Source: Clitopilus passeckerianus
Taxonomy: Eukaryota > Basidiomycota > Agaricomycetes > Agaricales > Entolomataceae
Direction: 5' to 3'
NCBI GenBank assembly: GCA_944990035.1
Contig: CALYLX010000127.1
Location: 1,116,001 to 1,180,000 of the forward strand
DNA: 64,000 bases
The notes under the pieces are model-generated. The model made no database searches. It was not told the DNA's origin and worked only from the letters and a program-made list of their open reading frames with translations. A program made the translations under genes and the position numbers. Below, one piece after another: positions 28,452-47,630 of this stretch; the stretch's first letter is position 1, and each line of letters begins with the position of its first letter.

Positions 28452-31400
28452 CTAGTCTGGCAAAAAGCACATGCTTCGGATGCTTTCCGTTTTCTCGAGG
28501 ATCCTCAAGGCTTTGTCTCCCAGTGTCTTGGCCTGAGATACCTCCCCCAGCTGGATCATAATACGAAACTGGCCTCTCTGGCAGAATATCTGCTGCAACA
28601 CGTTTCCTACTTCCTGCCAATGCTTCTCGGCGCGGCGAAACAGTTCTGCAGAATCAAGGAACTGTCCTTCCTCCCTTTTGCCTCAGCCCAGTGAAAGAGA
28701 CTGAACCCAATCATGTCGGAGTCTCGACCTTGCTTGAAGCCATCGTATGCTTGCGCATAAGCCGCATAGGCTTCTTTGTATCTTCTCAGCGACGAATATG
28801 CAATGGCGATGTGATACAGGCAGATGTCTGCATGATAGCGAGGTCCGAATTCGAGATGATACTCTCGTGCTATTGTGAGGAGCCGTATGGCTTCATAGGG
28901 GTTTTTCCCTCGTAGGATGTGCCCGTAGTCAACAGGCATTTCATCAAAACCACCCGATCTCCTAATTTCTCTGCTATTTGGCGAGCCTTGTCCAGGCTTT
29001 CTAAGGCCATGTCGTGTCGATGGTGATTGAAATGTACGATGCCCTGGCTGCAATAACATTTAGCAATGCCTGGCAGGTAATGGACGGCTTCGAAATGGCC
29101 GACTGCCCGCCGAAACGTTTGGAGGGATTTTTCCGACTCTACCTCGATCCGAAGAACATTGCCTGCTGCATAACAAGCCTCTCCCGCTGTGGCGTGATCT
29201 TTCTGATCAATGGAGGCCTGTTCTGCTTCGACCAATGCCTGTAAAGTGAGGACAGGTCTTGAAGTCCGGTCGTAGAGCTTGCCTAGCCAAAGCAAGCAGA
29301 TCGGTAAGAGACTATGAGCTGCGTCGTTGGCGTGGGATTTGACCGCATCCACGACCTTCTCAACAACCTCAGTGCTAGGGTTGTTCCAGAATTGGTAGTT
29401 GGCAAAACAAAGTACTGCTTTAATTGCTTCCAGAGGGGTGTCAGGATGTCCCAAGGTCAGGAGGACTATCGACCTTAGATTACTCTCTTCGAGAGAAATG
29501 GCAGAAATATTCTGATTGAATATTTTCGAACCTGGCTCCTCTTTGGCCAAGTCCGCAAGGGCGTAGTAGAACCTGATCAAATCATCAAGGTCGTCTGAAT
29601 TGGGAGGATGGACGGTCGCGACATGTGACCGAATTGGTGAAAGAACCTGCAGAGTCCGATTGGTAGTGTGATAGGTAAGGCAAGCACCGCGGAGTGCAAA
29701 CTCTGCATTTCTGCTCCGTCCGAGGAAAGGAGCTACGCGAGGCATGTTTCCGTCTCTGATACCACCGGGTAGGAGAGAGGATACTAAGCAATCGCAAAGC
29801 ATCAGGACTGGATGAAATACGCATACTATTTAGAGAAAACTCGATGGAAACGTCCACGCTATTGTTCCGGTCTGGATGCAGCGTAAGAAATGCTGTTCCA
29901 GATGTCTTCCATTCTTCGAGCAGTTCGGATGAATATATGCCGTTATCTCCACTGCTTGCTCCCACCTTGGCTACAAGAGTAACGGCGAGTGGCACATAAT
30001 CCAGTGCATGGAGGAGGGCATCGAGTTGGCCATCGACATATGGGCTGATGTCTTCGAATACTTTCCGTGCTGATTCCCGAGACAATGTTGGGATGGTGTT
30101 CGGGAGAGTATTTGACAGTTTCCAACGAACTCCAGATGGTTTGGTGGCACCACGCATGGTAATTAGAAGGGAGATATGGGGAAAGGATGCTAGCTGCTTG
30201 AGAACAGCTTCACTACTCGTTCTAGTATCTTCCTTGTCCCAAAGGGTCTCGAAGTTATCAATCACGATCAGGCGTTGACACGAGTTTCTCTGAAGGTAGA
30301 TCGTAATATCCTTCAACAGATCATTGGAAGGCATTGCTGGGATGCGCAAGGAACGTGCAATATGTTGAAGGAAAAGGGATTGGTTACGAACTTCATCGCA
30401 GGGAACCCAATGCCTGTATTGGCAGAAATATTCGACGATCTCGTCATGGTTGATGATTTCGAGTGCGATAGTGGTCTTTCCTATTCCTCCAGGTCCCATT
30501 AATGCTATCTTTGAGCTATCGCCAGCACGAGTGGGCTGAAGAGTTGCATCAAGTACAGCGTCGATGATATCGGCTCTACCATGTAAAATTACAGGTCGTG
30601 CAGGAATGTCGGTAGACGGAAGTGATAGGCTGCTAATAGACTGTTAGCTCGAAACGCCGCGTCAATTGAAGCAACAATTTACCCTTGTGTGAGGTTTAAA
30701 TCCGCGAGCTGCTGTTGAAGCGAGACAATCTACATGGTGAACTGTCAACGCCTATGCCGGGAATATAGATAGCATACAACATACGCCACTCTGAATCTGC
30801 TCTAAGCTGGATCCGACAGGGAGCTCTCGTATCTCCCTTATGATGGCGTCTGTACCTTGGGCTGAGCGAATTCCACTGACCTCCTAATAAAAAAGAAAGT
30901 AAGCATTATATCCAGTTGGGCCAATGTTCACCTACTGAAAACCGCATGTGAGCAGTTTCCCAGCGTGTTCGGAAGTCACGAATCTTTTCATCGATTTCCA
31001 GCAGCCGAATTCGAGATCGTATGCTGCCTGACGATTCCTACCCTTTCCTTAGCACACGCATTCACGATGGATGAATAAAATCATACCATTTCCTTAGCTG
31101 CCCATTGATATATTTCGTTGACCAGATCACTGAGTATATAACCTGGTTCAGTATGGAGAAATCTCTGACGGACGTCCAAGCTGTCTCACCGTGTTGTTGC
31201 CATGTCTTCCCAAGTACGTTCGACAAATTGACTGGAACACCATCTTGGAACGTTCGGGAGATCTTCTCGACCCATGCAAGGACATCCTCTACGAACTCGC
31301 GCAATGCCTTTCGTTTCTTAGGGAGTGTCTGTTTTCGGGACGGTTCAGCTAAGCAATGTGGCTATAAATATCCAAGAAGACCTACTCCCGATAGTTGAAC

Positions 31401-31619
31401 AAGGTATACCAGGGCTTTGATCAGACCCCGGATTGGCACAGGGCCGTCAGGAACTGCCTCGAGTATGGGCTTTCCCACTTCCAGCTTGTCAGCGAAGCTC
31501 TGAAGGATACGAATGAGCCGACCTTCTGGATGTCTCCTAAACCAATCGTTGAGGGAAGCGAAAAACTCTGGGTCTAAGGTCCATTCCTCCCATGGCAACT
31601 GGGTGGGCATGTTGGGCAT
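28452..31619 (-). CDS. STAND/NLR-like ATPase with C-terminal tetratricopeptide-like repeats (frame broken three times)
   Basis: The start MPNMPTQLPWEEWTLDPEFF opens a helical N-terminal region of unknown type spread over several short exons. A nucleotide-binding domain follows: MGPGGIGKTTIALEII (P-loop), RLIVIDNFETLWD (Walker B), SLLITMRGATKPSGVRW and DYVPLAVTLVAKVG (GxP-like). The C-terminal half is helical with repeats such as GEACYAAGNVLRIE, YLPGIAKCYCSQGIVHFNHH and CLYHIAIAYSSLRRYKEAY, and ends SIRSMCFLPD. Known for the family: ATP-controlled switches, in fungi often linked to non-self recognition; the function here is unknown. The frame breaks near 29775, 28922 and 28674, each restored by adding one or two bases in short runs. 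The neighbouring housekeeping gene has the same kind of break, so sequence error is as likely as decay. Confidence 0.75.
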
Positions 31620-32328
31620 GCTCGCGACGCAGCATAGAACCCTTAACTAATATATAGTCTCTATCCTAGACCGTCACAGAAGCATATTGTGTGAAGATCA
31701 AGCATGCTGTAAAGCCACTGAACTAAGTTCCATATCGCCTTTTGTGACATTGAACATAACCATAATTGACATAGCCCGGGTTCGTTATCGCCTTCCTAGA
31801 GCCAGTATTCACATACTCTCCGTGCACCTAATTGTGAAGCCAGTGTGCCTGGGTGTAGAAAGGTGGAGTTTTTGTCACTCCATCGGGATACAAGCGGCGT
31901 ACCCTTCAATGGAATATTGAACTATAAGGTCCACGGGAGATACTACCATATGGTGTGGCTTTGAGTGTTGGTTTTATGAATTACACCACATCCGAACGTT
32001 TGCCCAGGTATCATGAGAGTTTTATGTTGAAGCCTGCAGGTTCCTTCGTACACACAGTCAAGCAAAGCCTCCAAGGAATACAACACCAGATTTTCAACGA
32101 TATCCGCAGAAGAACCTTGCTAAGTCAACAGTAAATTCGCCTCCCCTTGAGCTCAACCAAGAACGTCATGTCACTATAGGCGTGACGTAGCACCTGTAAC
32201 AGGAAACGGGAGTCCGGCAATCACCAAGAACTGTATAGATTCAGCTGCCGGAGTTCGGCACTGAACTCTGTGTTGGTCCGTTCACGATCGTCGACCCAAC
32301 GTACCCATCCTCAAGACTAAACTGAAAA
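31620..32328. other. Intergenic between two divergent genes
   Basis: About 700 bases between the STAND gene start and the uL14 start. It must hold both promoters. No other gene seen. Confidence 0.5.
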
Positions 32329-33056
32329 ATGGCAGCACGCGGTACGTTTTGGTTCCGATACATGAGACTGTAGATAAACTGACTGTGTCGCTCTGCTGCT
32401 CTTCTGAATACCCCAACTCCCTCTCGATAAATCAACGCAATTCGCCCTAATGATCTCAAATTCGTAACCGAATCATCTCAACTCGAATTTGGCCTGGAAT
32501 GGTTTCTTGTCGTTGCTGGTGGGATGTATAGGTGGTGGCGCTTCTGGAACCAAATTCCGTCTCACTCTCGGTCTCCCCGTTGGTGCCGTCCTTAACTGCG
32601 CCGACAACAGTGGAGCCAAATCCCTTTACATCATCGAGCCCTTCGGCTTCGGTGCTCGTCTCAACAGGCTACCAGATGCTGGTGTTGGTGACATGGTTGT
32701 CGCATCTGTGAAGAAGGGAAAGCCCGAGTTGAGGAAAAAGAGTGCGCCATATATTTTTCATCTGAAAGTAGGTCATCAGGAGACTGATATGATCGTGTTA
32801 CAGCAATGCCTGCAGTTGTCGTCCGTCAACGCAAAGCCTGGAGGAGGAGAGATGGTGTATTCCTCTACTTCGAGGATAATGCTGGTGTCATTGTCAACCC
32901 CAAGGGTGAAATGAAGGGATCTGCTATCACCGGCCCTGTTGCAAAAGAATGCGTACGTTTCCTTGCGTTCTACGTCTTCTACTACTGAGACTGATTCCGT
33001 TTCAATAGGCGGATCTATGGCCTCGTATCGCTTCAAACGCTGGCACAGTCGTTTAA
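32329..33056 (+). CDS. RPL23: 60S ribosomal protein uL14 (yeast Rpl23)
   Basis: Four exons (32329-32341, 32532-32741, 32804-32952, 33009-33056) give 139 residues, the usual length. The first exon is only 13 bases (MAAR plus one base) and is followed by the longest intron of the gene (190 bases). The protein reads [80 protein letters not shown] and ends [15 protein letters not shown]. These match uL14 along the whole length. Known role: large-subunit protein near the intersubunit bridge and factor-binding side. Confidence 0.97.
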
Positions 33057-33263
33057 ACCCATTTCTCTTCGCTTTCATCATGTCCTTCACGCATATGTTC
33101 ATACCATGCCAATGAATATAGCTATACAAGCAAGCAAATCAAACCCGCGCGCCTGCTTTAAGTACAAGATTTGAGCACCCTTTAGAGAGGGTATAAAGAA
33201 CATGATTTCCTAAACCCCAAATACAAATAAAGTGATACAATAATTCGCGGTTTATGCCCCTGT

Positions 33264-34410
33264 TTAATCATTATCGATCGATCGTGTGACCTTCTCTTTT
33301 GACTTCGTTATTTTGACTCCCGCCAACTTTGGTTTTGTGGAACGAGAAGCTGCAGGCTTCGTAGAAGTTGCAGTCACCGTGGAGGATATCGAAGGAGTTT
33401 GAGCCGGTTGGACCATAGGGAGTGATGGTAAAGGTTTGGCTTGCGCAATGGTGCGCGAAGTAGCCCGGGCTGGTAAAGCACTGGCCAGGTGTGCGGGTAG
33501 TGGTGGAGCAGGTTTAGCGGGCAAGCAGCCAAACCGGTAGGTGCAGGTAGCGATGCAGCTTTGGCAATGGATTCTGGCTTGGTGGCTTCCATCTGACGAA
33601 GCTTAGCCTCCATCATTGCTATCTTGTCGTCCGTTCTGAAAGTTGGATTAGAACTAGTAAGATCTGTAGGCGGGATGTGAGACTGACCTTTCCTGTCGAG
33701 GACTCATGCCTGACTTGAGAAGACTTAGAGTTGTAGGCCGGCCAGTCTCCGACATGCCCTTTCGTTTACCCAAAGATCCAGCACCCGTATCCAGGGGTGC
33801 TTGATGAGCGAATGTCACAACAAGTTTCCGCCCCGAAAGAGCTTGTCATGCGCCAGAGTAAGGGCCTTGGTAGCGTCCTGCGAGGTGAAAGAAAGTCACA
33901 TCAGTGCCTGCCTTCGGACAGAAATCGCTCCCCGGGTTGATCTGCCATCTTCACTATAGGATTTTGAAAGACGATGACGCAGATATCAGGGATGTGCATA
34001 GACAGAAAGAACCCGGGTTGAGCATCCATTCGTGAATATAAGAACAGACATTACCACGTCATTGGACCCATATTCAATAAATGCATATCCTCTTGGCTTT
34101 CCCTTAAGAAGTCCGGTTTTGTGGAACAGGAAGTCAAGCTTGGTAACTGTTCCAAACTTTGAGAATAGTTGAAGGAGCGAGTACCTCGAGGAACGAAAGT
34201 TCAGCAGAGAAAAGACTTAAGGCAAGGAAAAGATGCTCACTCATCCACCGAAGGATGTAAGTTGCCAATATAGAGTCTGTCCTTCAGAAGCTCCCTAGGT
34301 TGTGATGCCGAGGATGATGGTAGTTCAGGAGCCCCATCCTCATAAAAAGTAGGAAAAGAAAGATGCTCGTTCTCCAGAGGTTCAGCCAGGGGACCAGGGG
34401 ATTGCGACAT
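33264..34410 (-). CDS. RNA-binding protein with one RRM, RBM18-like
   Basis: The start MSQSPGPLAEPLENEHLSF leads to a single RRM: DRLYIGNLHPSVD (RNP2), EYSLLQLFSKFGTVTKLDFL, FHKTGLLKGKPRGYAFIEYG (RNP1) and ALTLAHDKLFRGRKLVVTFA. The order and the DFLFHK motif resemble animal RBM18; the role of that group is poorly known, so no function is assigned. After the RRM come a short helical region (DDKIAMMEAKLRQME) and an Ala/Pro-rich, then Lys-rich tail ending KVTRSIDND. Near 33530-33545 the frame changes. A GT-AG pair of about 54 bases with a CTAAAC branch-like site fits there but leaves the join one base out of phase, so either a base is missing or I have mis-placed the intron. Confidence 0.8.
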
Positions 34411-34759
34411 GGTGGGTTGTGGTGCAAACTTGTGGCTGTGTGGCGTTCTTCTGCCTCAAGCCGCGAGGAATCTTTTCGTACAAGCTCGAGCTCGTACCAC
34501 CACCGTTGAGCCCAATACAGATATCCTTTCACGAGTGCAGCCACATGAACAACAGCTGAGAAGAACTAAGACGGCCAATTGCGGTTTCCTTGGGCGCCTG
34601 GACACTCGTAAATGACAGTCTCCTTGGCAACTTTATGTCCATCATGAGAGTGCCAATCCAATTCTCGACATGATTATACGGGGCTACATTCACCTTTTTA
34701 TTCCTCTCCCATTCGTTCCTTTCTCTCTAGTCTGGTACTAACTTTAGTCCTTCTTTCAA
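34411..34759. other. Intergenic between two divergent genes
   Basis: About 350 bases, presumably a shared promoter region for the RRM gene and the MARVEL-type gene. Pyrimidine-rich before the ATG at 34760. No gene seen. Confidence 0.45.
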
Positions 34760-35659
34760 ATGGCCTTTTCTACGGTTGGAAAAGTGAAACTCGGCGCGAA
34801 CGGTCGGTAACCTGCACTCATTTTGCCCGAATGATATTTATTGAGGGAATCCTATTTTAGTGGCAATCTTGGTGGTTTCACTGGTTGTGCTCGCCATATC
34901 CGCCAAGGTCAACCAATTCCAGGAATTCTTCTGTAATCCAAATTGGCTCAATCTCCCTCATCCTTGAACTGACCGCGCTGCATTTTAGTTATGGCTGATC
35001 TATTCCCCTTCGCTCTTTCTATCGTCACTCTAGTGTTGTCCGCCTCGATGTAAGCGATACTTCTTCCCGGTCTCTTGGTCCAATTCAACATCAGCTCCGC
35101 AGCCTCATTCTGGAATTCACCTTAGCCAGCTTCGTCCTCAACCGTGCTCAATATCAGGCGGGAATCATCGGTATTCTGACTGTTCTCTGGCTTGGTATGA
35201 CTGCTCGTGACCTTCAATAAGTAGGATTCTGACTGTCTCCTATAGCCTTCAACTCGTTCTCCTCGTCTCGCTGGAGTTTGATTCCCTTCAACTGCAGCTC
35301 AATCTCTGCAGGTAATTGACGTTTCTTTTGCTTTGTGTTGCGAGTGCTCATGGTTTCTCTGGCAGATGATCTAACGGACGAACGGGCGTGGTGCCAGAGT
35401 ATCCAAGCTCTGAAGACATTTGTCTGGATTGAGTTCATTCTCTGTATGTTTTCCGCCTCGCCCAATTCTCTTGGATCCGCTAACCGCAAAGTATTCAGGC
35501 TTCGCAACTGCGACTTGGATTTTCCACTATTCCTTCAAGCAGTATAACAAGGGATACAAGCACATCTTCCAAATGGCATTCTCCCGCTACCGCCAGGATC
35601 TCGGGATTGCCAAGGGCTTTAGCAGGGGAAGCGAATTCTTGCAGTATGAGAAATTCTGA
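34760..35659 (+). CDS. MARVEL-like four-helix membrane protein
   Basis: The start MAFSTVGKVKLGANG and several short exons encode a small protein with about four hydrophobic segments: VAILVVSLVVLAISAKV, FPFALSIVTLVLSASM, a segment beginning LILEFTLASFVLNRA and continuing GIIGILTVLWLAF, and VWIEFILCFATATWIF. A short loop with a Cys lies between segments 3 and 4, and the tail is charged (YKHIFQMAFSRYRQDLGIAK). This layout fits fungal MARVEL-domain proteins, which act in membrane microdomains, but sequence likeness is only general. Exact exon ends after 34803 were not fixed one by one. Function unknown. Confidence 0.7.
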
Positions 35660-36156
35660 GACCTGAAGGTTGTACATAAGGGCATTAGCAAATTCTCTTG
35701 CCCTTCCGTTTGAGATGCGACCTTGTTCAAATCGCGTGCAAGCCGCCAGAGCTACTTCGTTTGATTCTTCACTTCTGTAATCTGTATTAGTTCAATTTAC
35801 CCATGAATTTGTTGTATTCCGAATGTCGTCAACCTCAGTCACCCGCACCATAAGACTGGAAGATACGTCGTCTGCCAGAATACAGATATTCTCGAAGTAC
35901 ATAAAAGGATAAATACAGTCTGAAAACAAGGCCACAAGAGTAATGCACAAAACAAAGACAATAGATAGCGAAGTAGTCGACAGAATACAAGGTCCCAAGG
36001 AAATTCCGAGTATTTAGGAAATGGAAGAAATGTCCAACAACCGTCAAACCTCCTGAATATCCCTTGAAGATCCGGACACAGGCGCCGAAGGCGCTTGATT
36101 TTTTTGAAGTTTATCATTCGGACAAATGAGATTGGCCTCAATTCGGGAATAGGAAC
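35660..36156. other. Convergent intergenic region
   Basis: About 500 bases between two converging stops; likely 3' UTRs. Short minus-strand frames here are hydrophobic but have no gene-like context. Confidence 0.45.
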
Positions 36157-38351
<2,195 letters not shown>

Positions 38352-38741
38352 GGTAGATTACACAAGCGGCAAGTAACCCGGCGAATAGGACAAGAGATGG
38401 GAACGGAAAAGCTACGCCGCCAGCGACCTTGCTATATAAGAGATTGTTGAGAACAAGTTAAGATGATGCCGGCTTCGCAGGTCGATGACAACAAATCGTT
38501 TTGATTAGATATCAAATAAAGTACAAAAGTAGCTATTTCGCTCAGCAGAAATTTGCTCAAGACGAGCGCTCATCCAGTGATTGCTTGACGACAGCAACAG
38601 CTGGCTTGGATGAACCTGTTTCACGATCAGAGTTGACGTGAAGGGCCCGCCGATCCCGAAAAGCCGTTTGACTGGTCTCTCGGCATCAAGAGGTCAGGGA
38701 AGGTTGTCATCCCCCACACAACCTTGGTCCATAGACAGAGC
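38352..38741. other. Intergenic between kinase start and nucleotidyltransferase stop
   Basis: About 390 bases; kinase promoter and upstream gene 3' UTR. No other gene seen. Confidence 0.45.
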
Positions 38742-41700
38742 TCAGGATGTGTTCTGAGCACTTTCTAATATCCGCAACTTCATCAGCTGTCTCTTCTTTT
38801 TGCCCATTTTAGTGCCTTTGGTTGGGTCTCGCAGTGGGTTCTCCCCTGTAGGCGTGATCAGGCTGGCTAGATTGCCTCCTGCTTCGAGTCGTTCGAATGC
38901 TTGGCTGCATTCCTTGGTGAAGAATTTCAGGGCCTTAACACCAACATGTTTAGTAACATTCTGGACTTCCTACATGAGCACTGGCACCGCACAGTGAAGT
39001 AAACCAATGACCTTGTCAATGTTGAAGGGGTCCTGAATCCTGATACACTGAGAAATATGGCGTTTGTTGTTTGTGTTGAAGTCGCCCCATGATTGACCAA
39101 TGACATGCTCGGGCTGGAATCTAATCAAATCATGTTGGTAGTCGAACTCTTGGCCGTAGAATCTGGTGGAATTGTCAGTTTGACCGTTGGGATTCGGCAG
39201 GAACCTACATACTTGAACCAATCCAGTAATAGGTCTCGAGTGGGAGGAAACTCCTTCACAATACCAGGAGTTCTAATCCATCTTACATCGCAAAGTAACA
39301 GGGGCTTCTTCGACCAGAATGTTCCTTGGGCTCCTGGCCTGCCGATCGAGATCTCCGCCTATTTGCAAACATCGGGTTCGGTTTTATAAAGGCTTGAAAA
39401 TTTGGGAGCAGGCCTCGTCTCTGAATTGGGAAACATCAGCAAATATGCCACAGATCAGGACCAATGAGAGATTACCTGCAGGAGTCCGATAGTCATGAGC
39501 GCTAGAGCGTAGCTGCTAAAGGTAGTAGGCTCTCCTGCTAGAGGAGATGGTTTATTCAAACCTAGGGGTTTGGCCCATTCTTTCAAGAACCTGAGCATCT
39601 TTCGTAGGGGTGGGAAGACATCGCAGTAATCGGTGATTAAATTAGTGTTGTATAGGCCGAGCATCTCGTTAATATTGATGTCACAATGTAAATTTGTTTC
39701 CGGGTCCTTGAATTTCACTAGGAATGGTTGTGATTTAACTGGTGGCAAGCCTGAATTTAAGGATACAAATGATTTACCAATAGGCACTGTCGCAGAGCCG
39801 ACCATACTGACGTCTGTGAAACCCTTCTCGATCATGAGGGTACGGAGGTTCCTGTGTTGCGCTCTAAACATGCATGAGAACAGAAAGTGAACACCCACTC
39901 ACGGCAACCGATACAGAGCTAGAAGAGTGCATCGGTCATGATCATGTAGCCATAATTAACTGAACTTACGGTATTTTGGGCCAATAAATCTAACAGTGTG
40001 GCCATGAGGCAGTTGCGGGTCCTGTAGCGTATGTCAGCAGTGCCTTAGGGCGTGAGGCAAAAGAACTAACGCATATAGTTAAGTCGAGGTCTCCATGATT
40101 GGAAGCCGTTCCGTAACTAATAAACCTCGGTAAGAGTCATCGAGCAGGATAAATGAAGTTTTACCAAACGCTTCCAAACAATTTGACATCGACCCATTTG
40201 TATTTCGATCTGACCGCCTTTCGAACCTTTTCAAGAGTTTTTTCGCGATTTGCTTTCACCTCGGCGGGTATCACTAAAAGCTATGTAACCAAGCTCGTAA
40301 GATGACCATTAAGATGAAGGGATATTATGTTACATCTTCGAGTAGTGCTTCGTCGGCGTCGTCCATGCTGGTTTCGCCTATGGTAGTTGATGGAGGGAAT
40401 TTAGAGATGATTTTGCCCCAAGATCCAAGATTGGTGACTGGATATATCTCCCTGTTGAGGTTATGTGGGTTGAGCTCCGGTCCAAAGAAGGACGCCAAAG
40501 GTCGGCCCCTCGCCAGCCCTCGGGAAGTGACCCGTGCCAATGAGAACAATCTCTGCCAGTCCTCCTGAGGGATTGTATAGACATGATTCTGTAGATGAAG
40601 ACTGATCCAGCGTATTGAGTGGATTGAATGAAGGGATGATAGATACCTTGCTAGGTACAAAGGGGTCTTGTATCACAAATGGACAATCCACCATTGAACG
40701 AGGGTCACGGTCGTCGAAATCACCTAATTTCTTGTAATAGGGTTCCTTCTTGGATACGGAAATTACCCGTGGTTCACGGAGCATCAGCTCATATGCAAAC
40801 CTTGAGGGATATTGCGTTAGGCGCTGGAATAGAAGGCGGGAAGATATGCTCACACAAGAAATTCGCTGAAGAGCTTTATTAGGTTGAAACCCTCCTCAGG
40901 GCAGCTTTGCAATTTAGGTTTGACTTTTTCCTGAGAAAATGCAATTAGAAGTGGATCAACGATGTTGGAACAAACGCACATGAAGGAAACACCCAGTCAG
41001 AAATGCAAGTGCCGTCGGCAAAATGCTATCTATTCTCAACGACCTTATCCACAATGACGCGAATGCTAAAAGCTGCTTGTGCTTTTCAGCTTCGTATATA
41101 CCTTGCAAGACTTTGAGGCGAGACGAAGTGTGGGGACTAGGTAGCATAACAGTAGTCATGTGTTGTCCGTCCTCTATTCGAACAGAATTTGGATATTGTT
41201 GGGAAACCAAGTCGGTCTGCCACGGTTCAGGAAGGCTCTTCAGGATCGCCACCTTCGCCCATTTCTGATTGAGAACACGCGCAAGTACGCTTCAAGGAGT
41301 AGTTGAGCTCATGAAAGGCCCTAGTTTAAAAGACCTCACCTGGTTTGAAGCAGTGGATCGTGCCCATTGTTTCGCGTTTTGGCTCCTTTCCGCTGCAACA
41401 GGTGATTCGTGAAAGGTGGAAGGGCATATTTGGAAGCCTGAGCTCACCTCAACGGCAAATTCAAAAGGTGATCCGTCCTGCATATCTAGCCCATAGGCAT
41501 CCATGCCTATACTCCGCACGGAGTAATCTTTGTCGATTGACTGAACTACTTTGTCCAGTCTAACGCGTAAGTCATCCCTGCGGAATCGCCACTCCTGTGA
41601 CGACCGGAAGGCCTAGAAACCAGGTCTCAGACAGCTTTCACGTAACCAAATAGTCTACTAGAGTATCACTACATACATTGAGAATGTTCAACGCGTCTGA

Positions 41701-41841
41701 CTCTAAATTGGGATCTGGCTTGGGTGGACCTGACAGCTGGACTGGCTTGACTGGCTTATTCCCGGACGAATAATATCTCGAGAGCGCATGACGGATGAGC
41801 CTTGAGGTTGAAGTAGCACAAGGCGAAGGAGTTAGCCCCAT
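38742..41841 (-). CDS. Terminal nucleotidyltransferase with two tandem modules (Cid1/TUT-like)
   Basis: A multi-exon gene with two copies of the NTase plus PAP-associated layout. Module 1 (about 40340-41620): WRFRRDDLRVRLDKVV, then YSVRSIGMDAYGLDMQDGSP where the GS...DhD site should be, so the metal-binding residues are missing. It continues to its own PAP-associated core (VDCPFVIQDPFVPSK). Module 2 (about 38740-40270): KLFGSVCYGTASNHGDLDLT has an intact G-S and D-x-D site, and LHCDININEMLGLYN gives the third Asp. LRFLKEWAKPLGLNK and IRIQDPFNIDK complete it, and a basic tail ends MGKKKRQLMKLRILESAQNTS. Known for the family: adding U or A to RNA 3' ends. The arrangement recalls TUT4/7. The join between modules (near 40290-40335) is out of phase by one base, but module 2 has no ATG of its own. 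Confidence 0.82.
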
Positions 41842-42203
41842 GCTGTAGGCAAGACCTGACCGTCGTTTGCTGTTCGCGATGGAATATGTAGTAGTCTATA
41901 CGTCGGGCGCTAAACTTTGGGAAAATGGTAATTGCTTAGTAAGCATTGCGAGTTCGGTCCGTGATCCGGTTTTTTTACACACTACGGGTCCTCAGCGGAA
42001 ACTGTTCATACATACTGTAGTAGACCAATCTCATCCAAAATCGGGTGGACGACAATCCCGAAGGAGCTTAAACAGAAGCCTTGATTCAGAATATGAGGCC
42101 TGTGACATCGCATTGCATGGACACAAATGACACGAATATCCTCGATTGCTACATTTAGTGGTATCTGACTATTACTATCCTATGATCATTGCCTATCTAT
42201 ATC
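41842..42203. other. Intergenic, promoter side of the nucleotidyltransferase gene
   Basis: About 360 bases. One open frame of 87 codons on the plus strand has no recognisable content. No other gene seen. Confidence 0.45.
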
Positions 42204-43692
<1,489 letters not shown>

Positions 43693-44134
43693 GGCTTTGT
43701 AGAGGTGAGTGAGAAATTGATGAGCAGGGCGCACTCCTACAAAAAGCTTATAAGGCGATTAACGTGGGCGGCCTGCATTGTTTGTGCGGGCGCCGGAACA
43801 ACCGCATCGATAACAAGAAACACGGATAGACAGACGATCACACCACTTTCGTAGACCGTGCAGCTACGATCTTCGAAAGTTACGGAAACGAGTGGAAACA
43901 CCTCCATCCGTACTATTTGCAGGGGTACCGAGTTTCAAATTTGCGGGCAAGACCTGGCAAGCCCGTCGAAGAACGGCGTACCCACTCAAAGTTACTAGAG
44001 GTTTAGAGTGTATATTTGGTGAACTCCGATCTCAGCGTGCAACCTCAGGTAGAACTGGCATGGTGCGGAAGATTCGTATTGGATTACAGATATGAGTGTT
44101 GGGTACATTGCGGTGATAAATACTACAGGAGAGC
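43693..44134. other. Intergenic between two minus-strand genes
   Basis: About 440 bases holding the farnesyl diphosphate synthase promoter and the 3' UTR of the next gene. No gene seen. Confidence 0.45.
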
Positions 44135-47561
<3,427 letters not shown>

Positions 47562-47615
47562 AGTGCTACGAGTTGAGAAAGCAGGCGTTGAATCTCCCTG
47601 GTCGCCTTTGGGTTG

Positions 47616-47630
47616 GTTTAAAACATTTCC
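47616..47630 (-). promoter_or_regulatory. Core-promoter-like element shared by both cellobiose dehydrogenase genes
   Basis: GGAAATGTTTTAAAC on the minus strand, 55 bases before the start codon; the other copy has GGAAGTGTTTTTAAAC at 50 bases. The TTTAAA core may serve as a TATA-like site. Confidence 0.5.

Noticed and set aside
28452..31619. Calling the STAND gene a pseudogene because of three frame breaks
   Set aside because: The same kind of break occurs in eIF2 gamma, farnesyl diphosphate synthase and SPF1 nearby, so sequence error explains it equally well.
32342..32531. A snoRNA in the long first intron of uL14
   Set aside because: I looked for C (RTGATGA) and D (CTGA) boxes with a closing stem and found only partial matches without the right spacing.
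40300..40340. Splitting the nucleotidyltransferase locus into two genes
   Set aside because: Module 2 has no ATG before its active site and module 1 has no convincing end; the phase mismatch is like the other single-base breaks.
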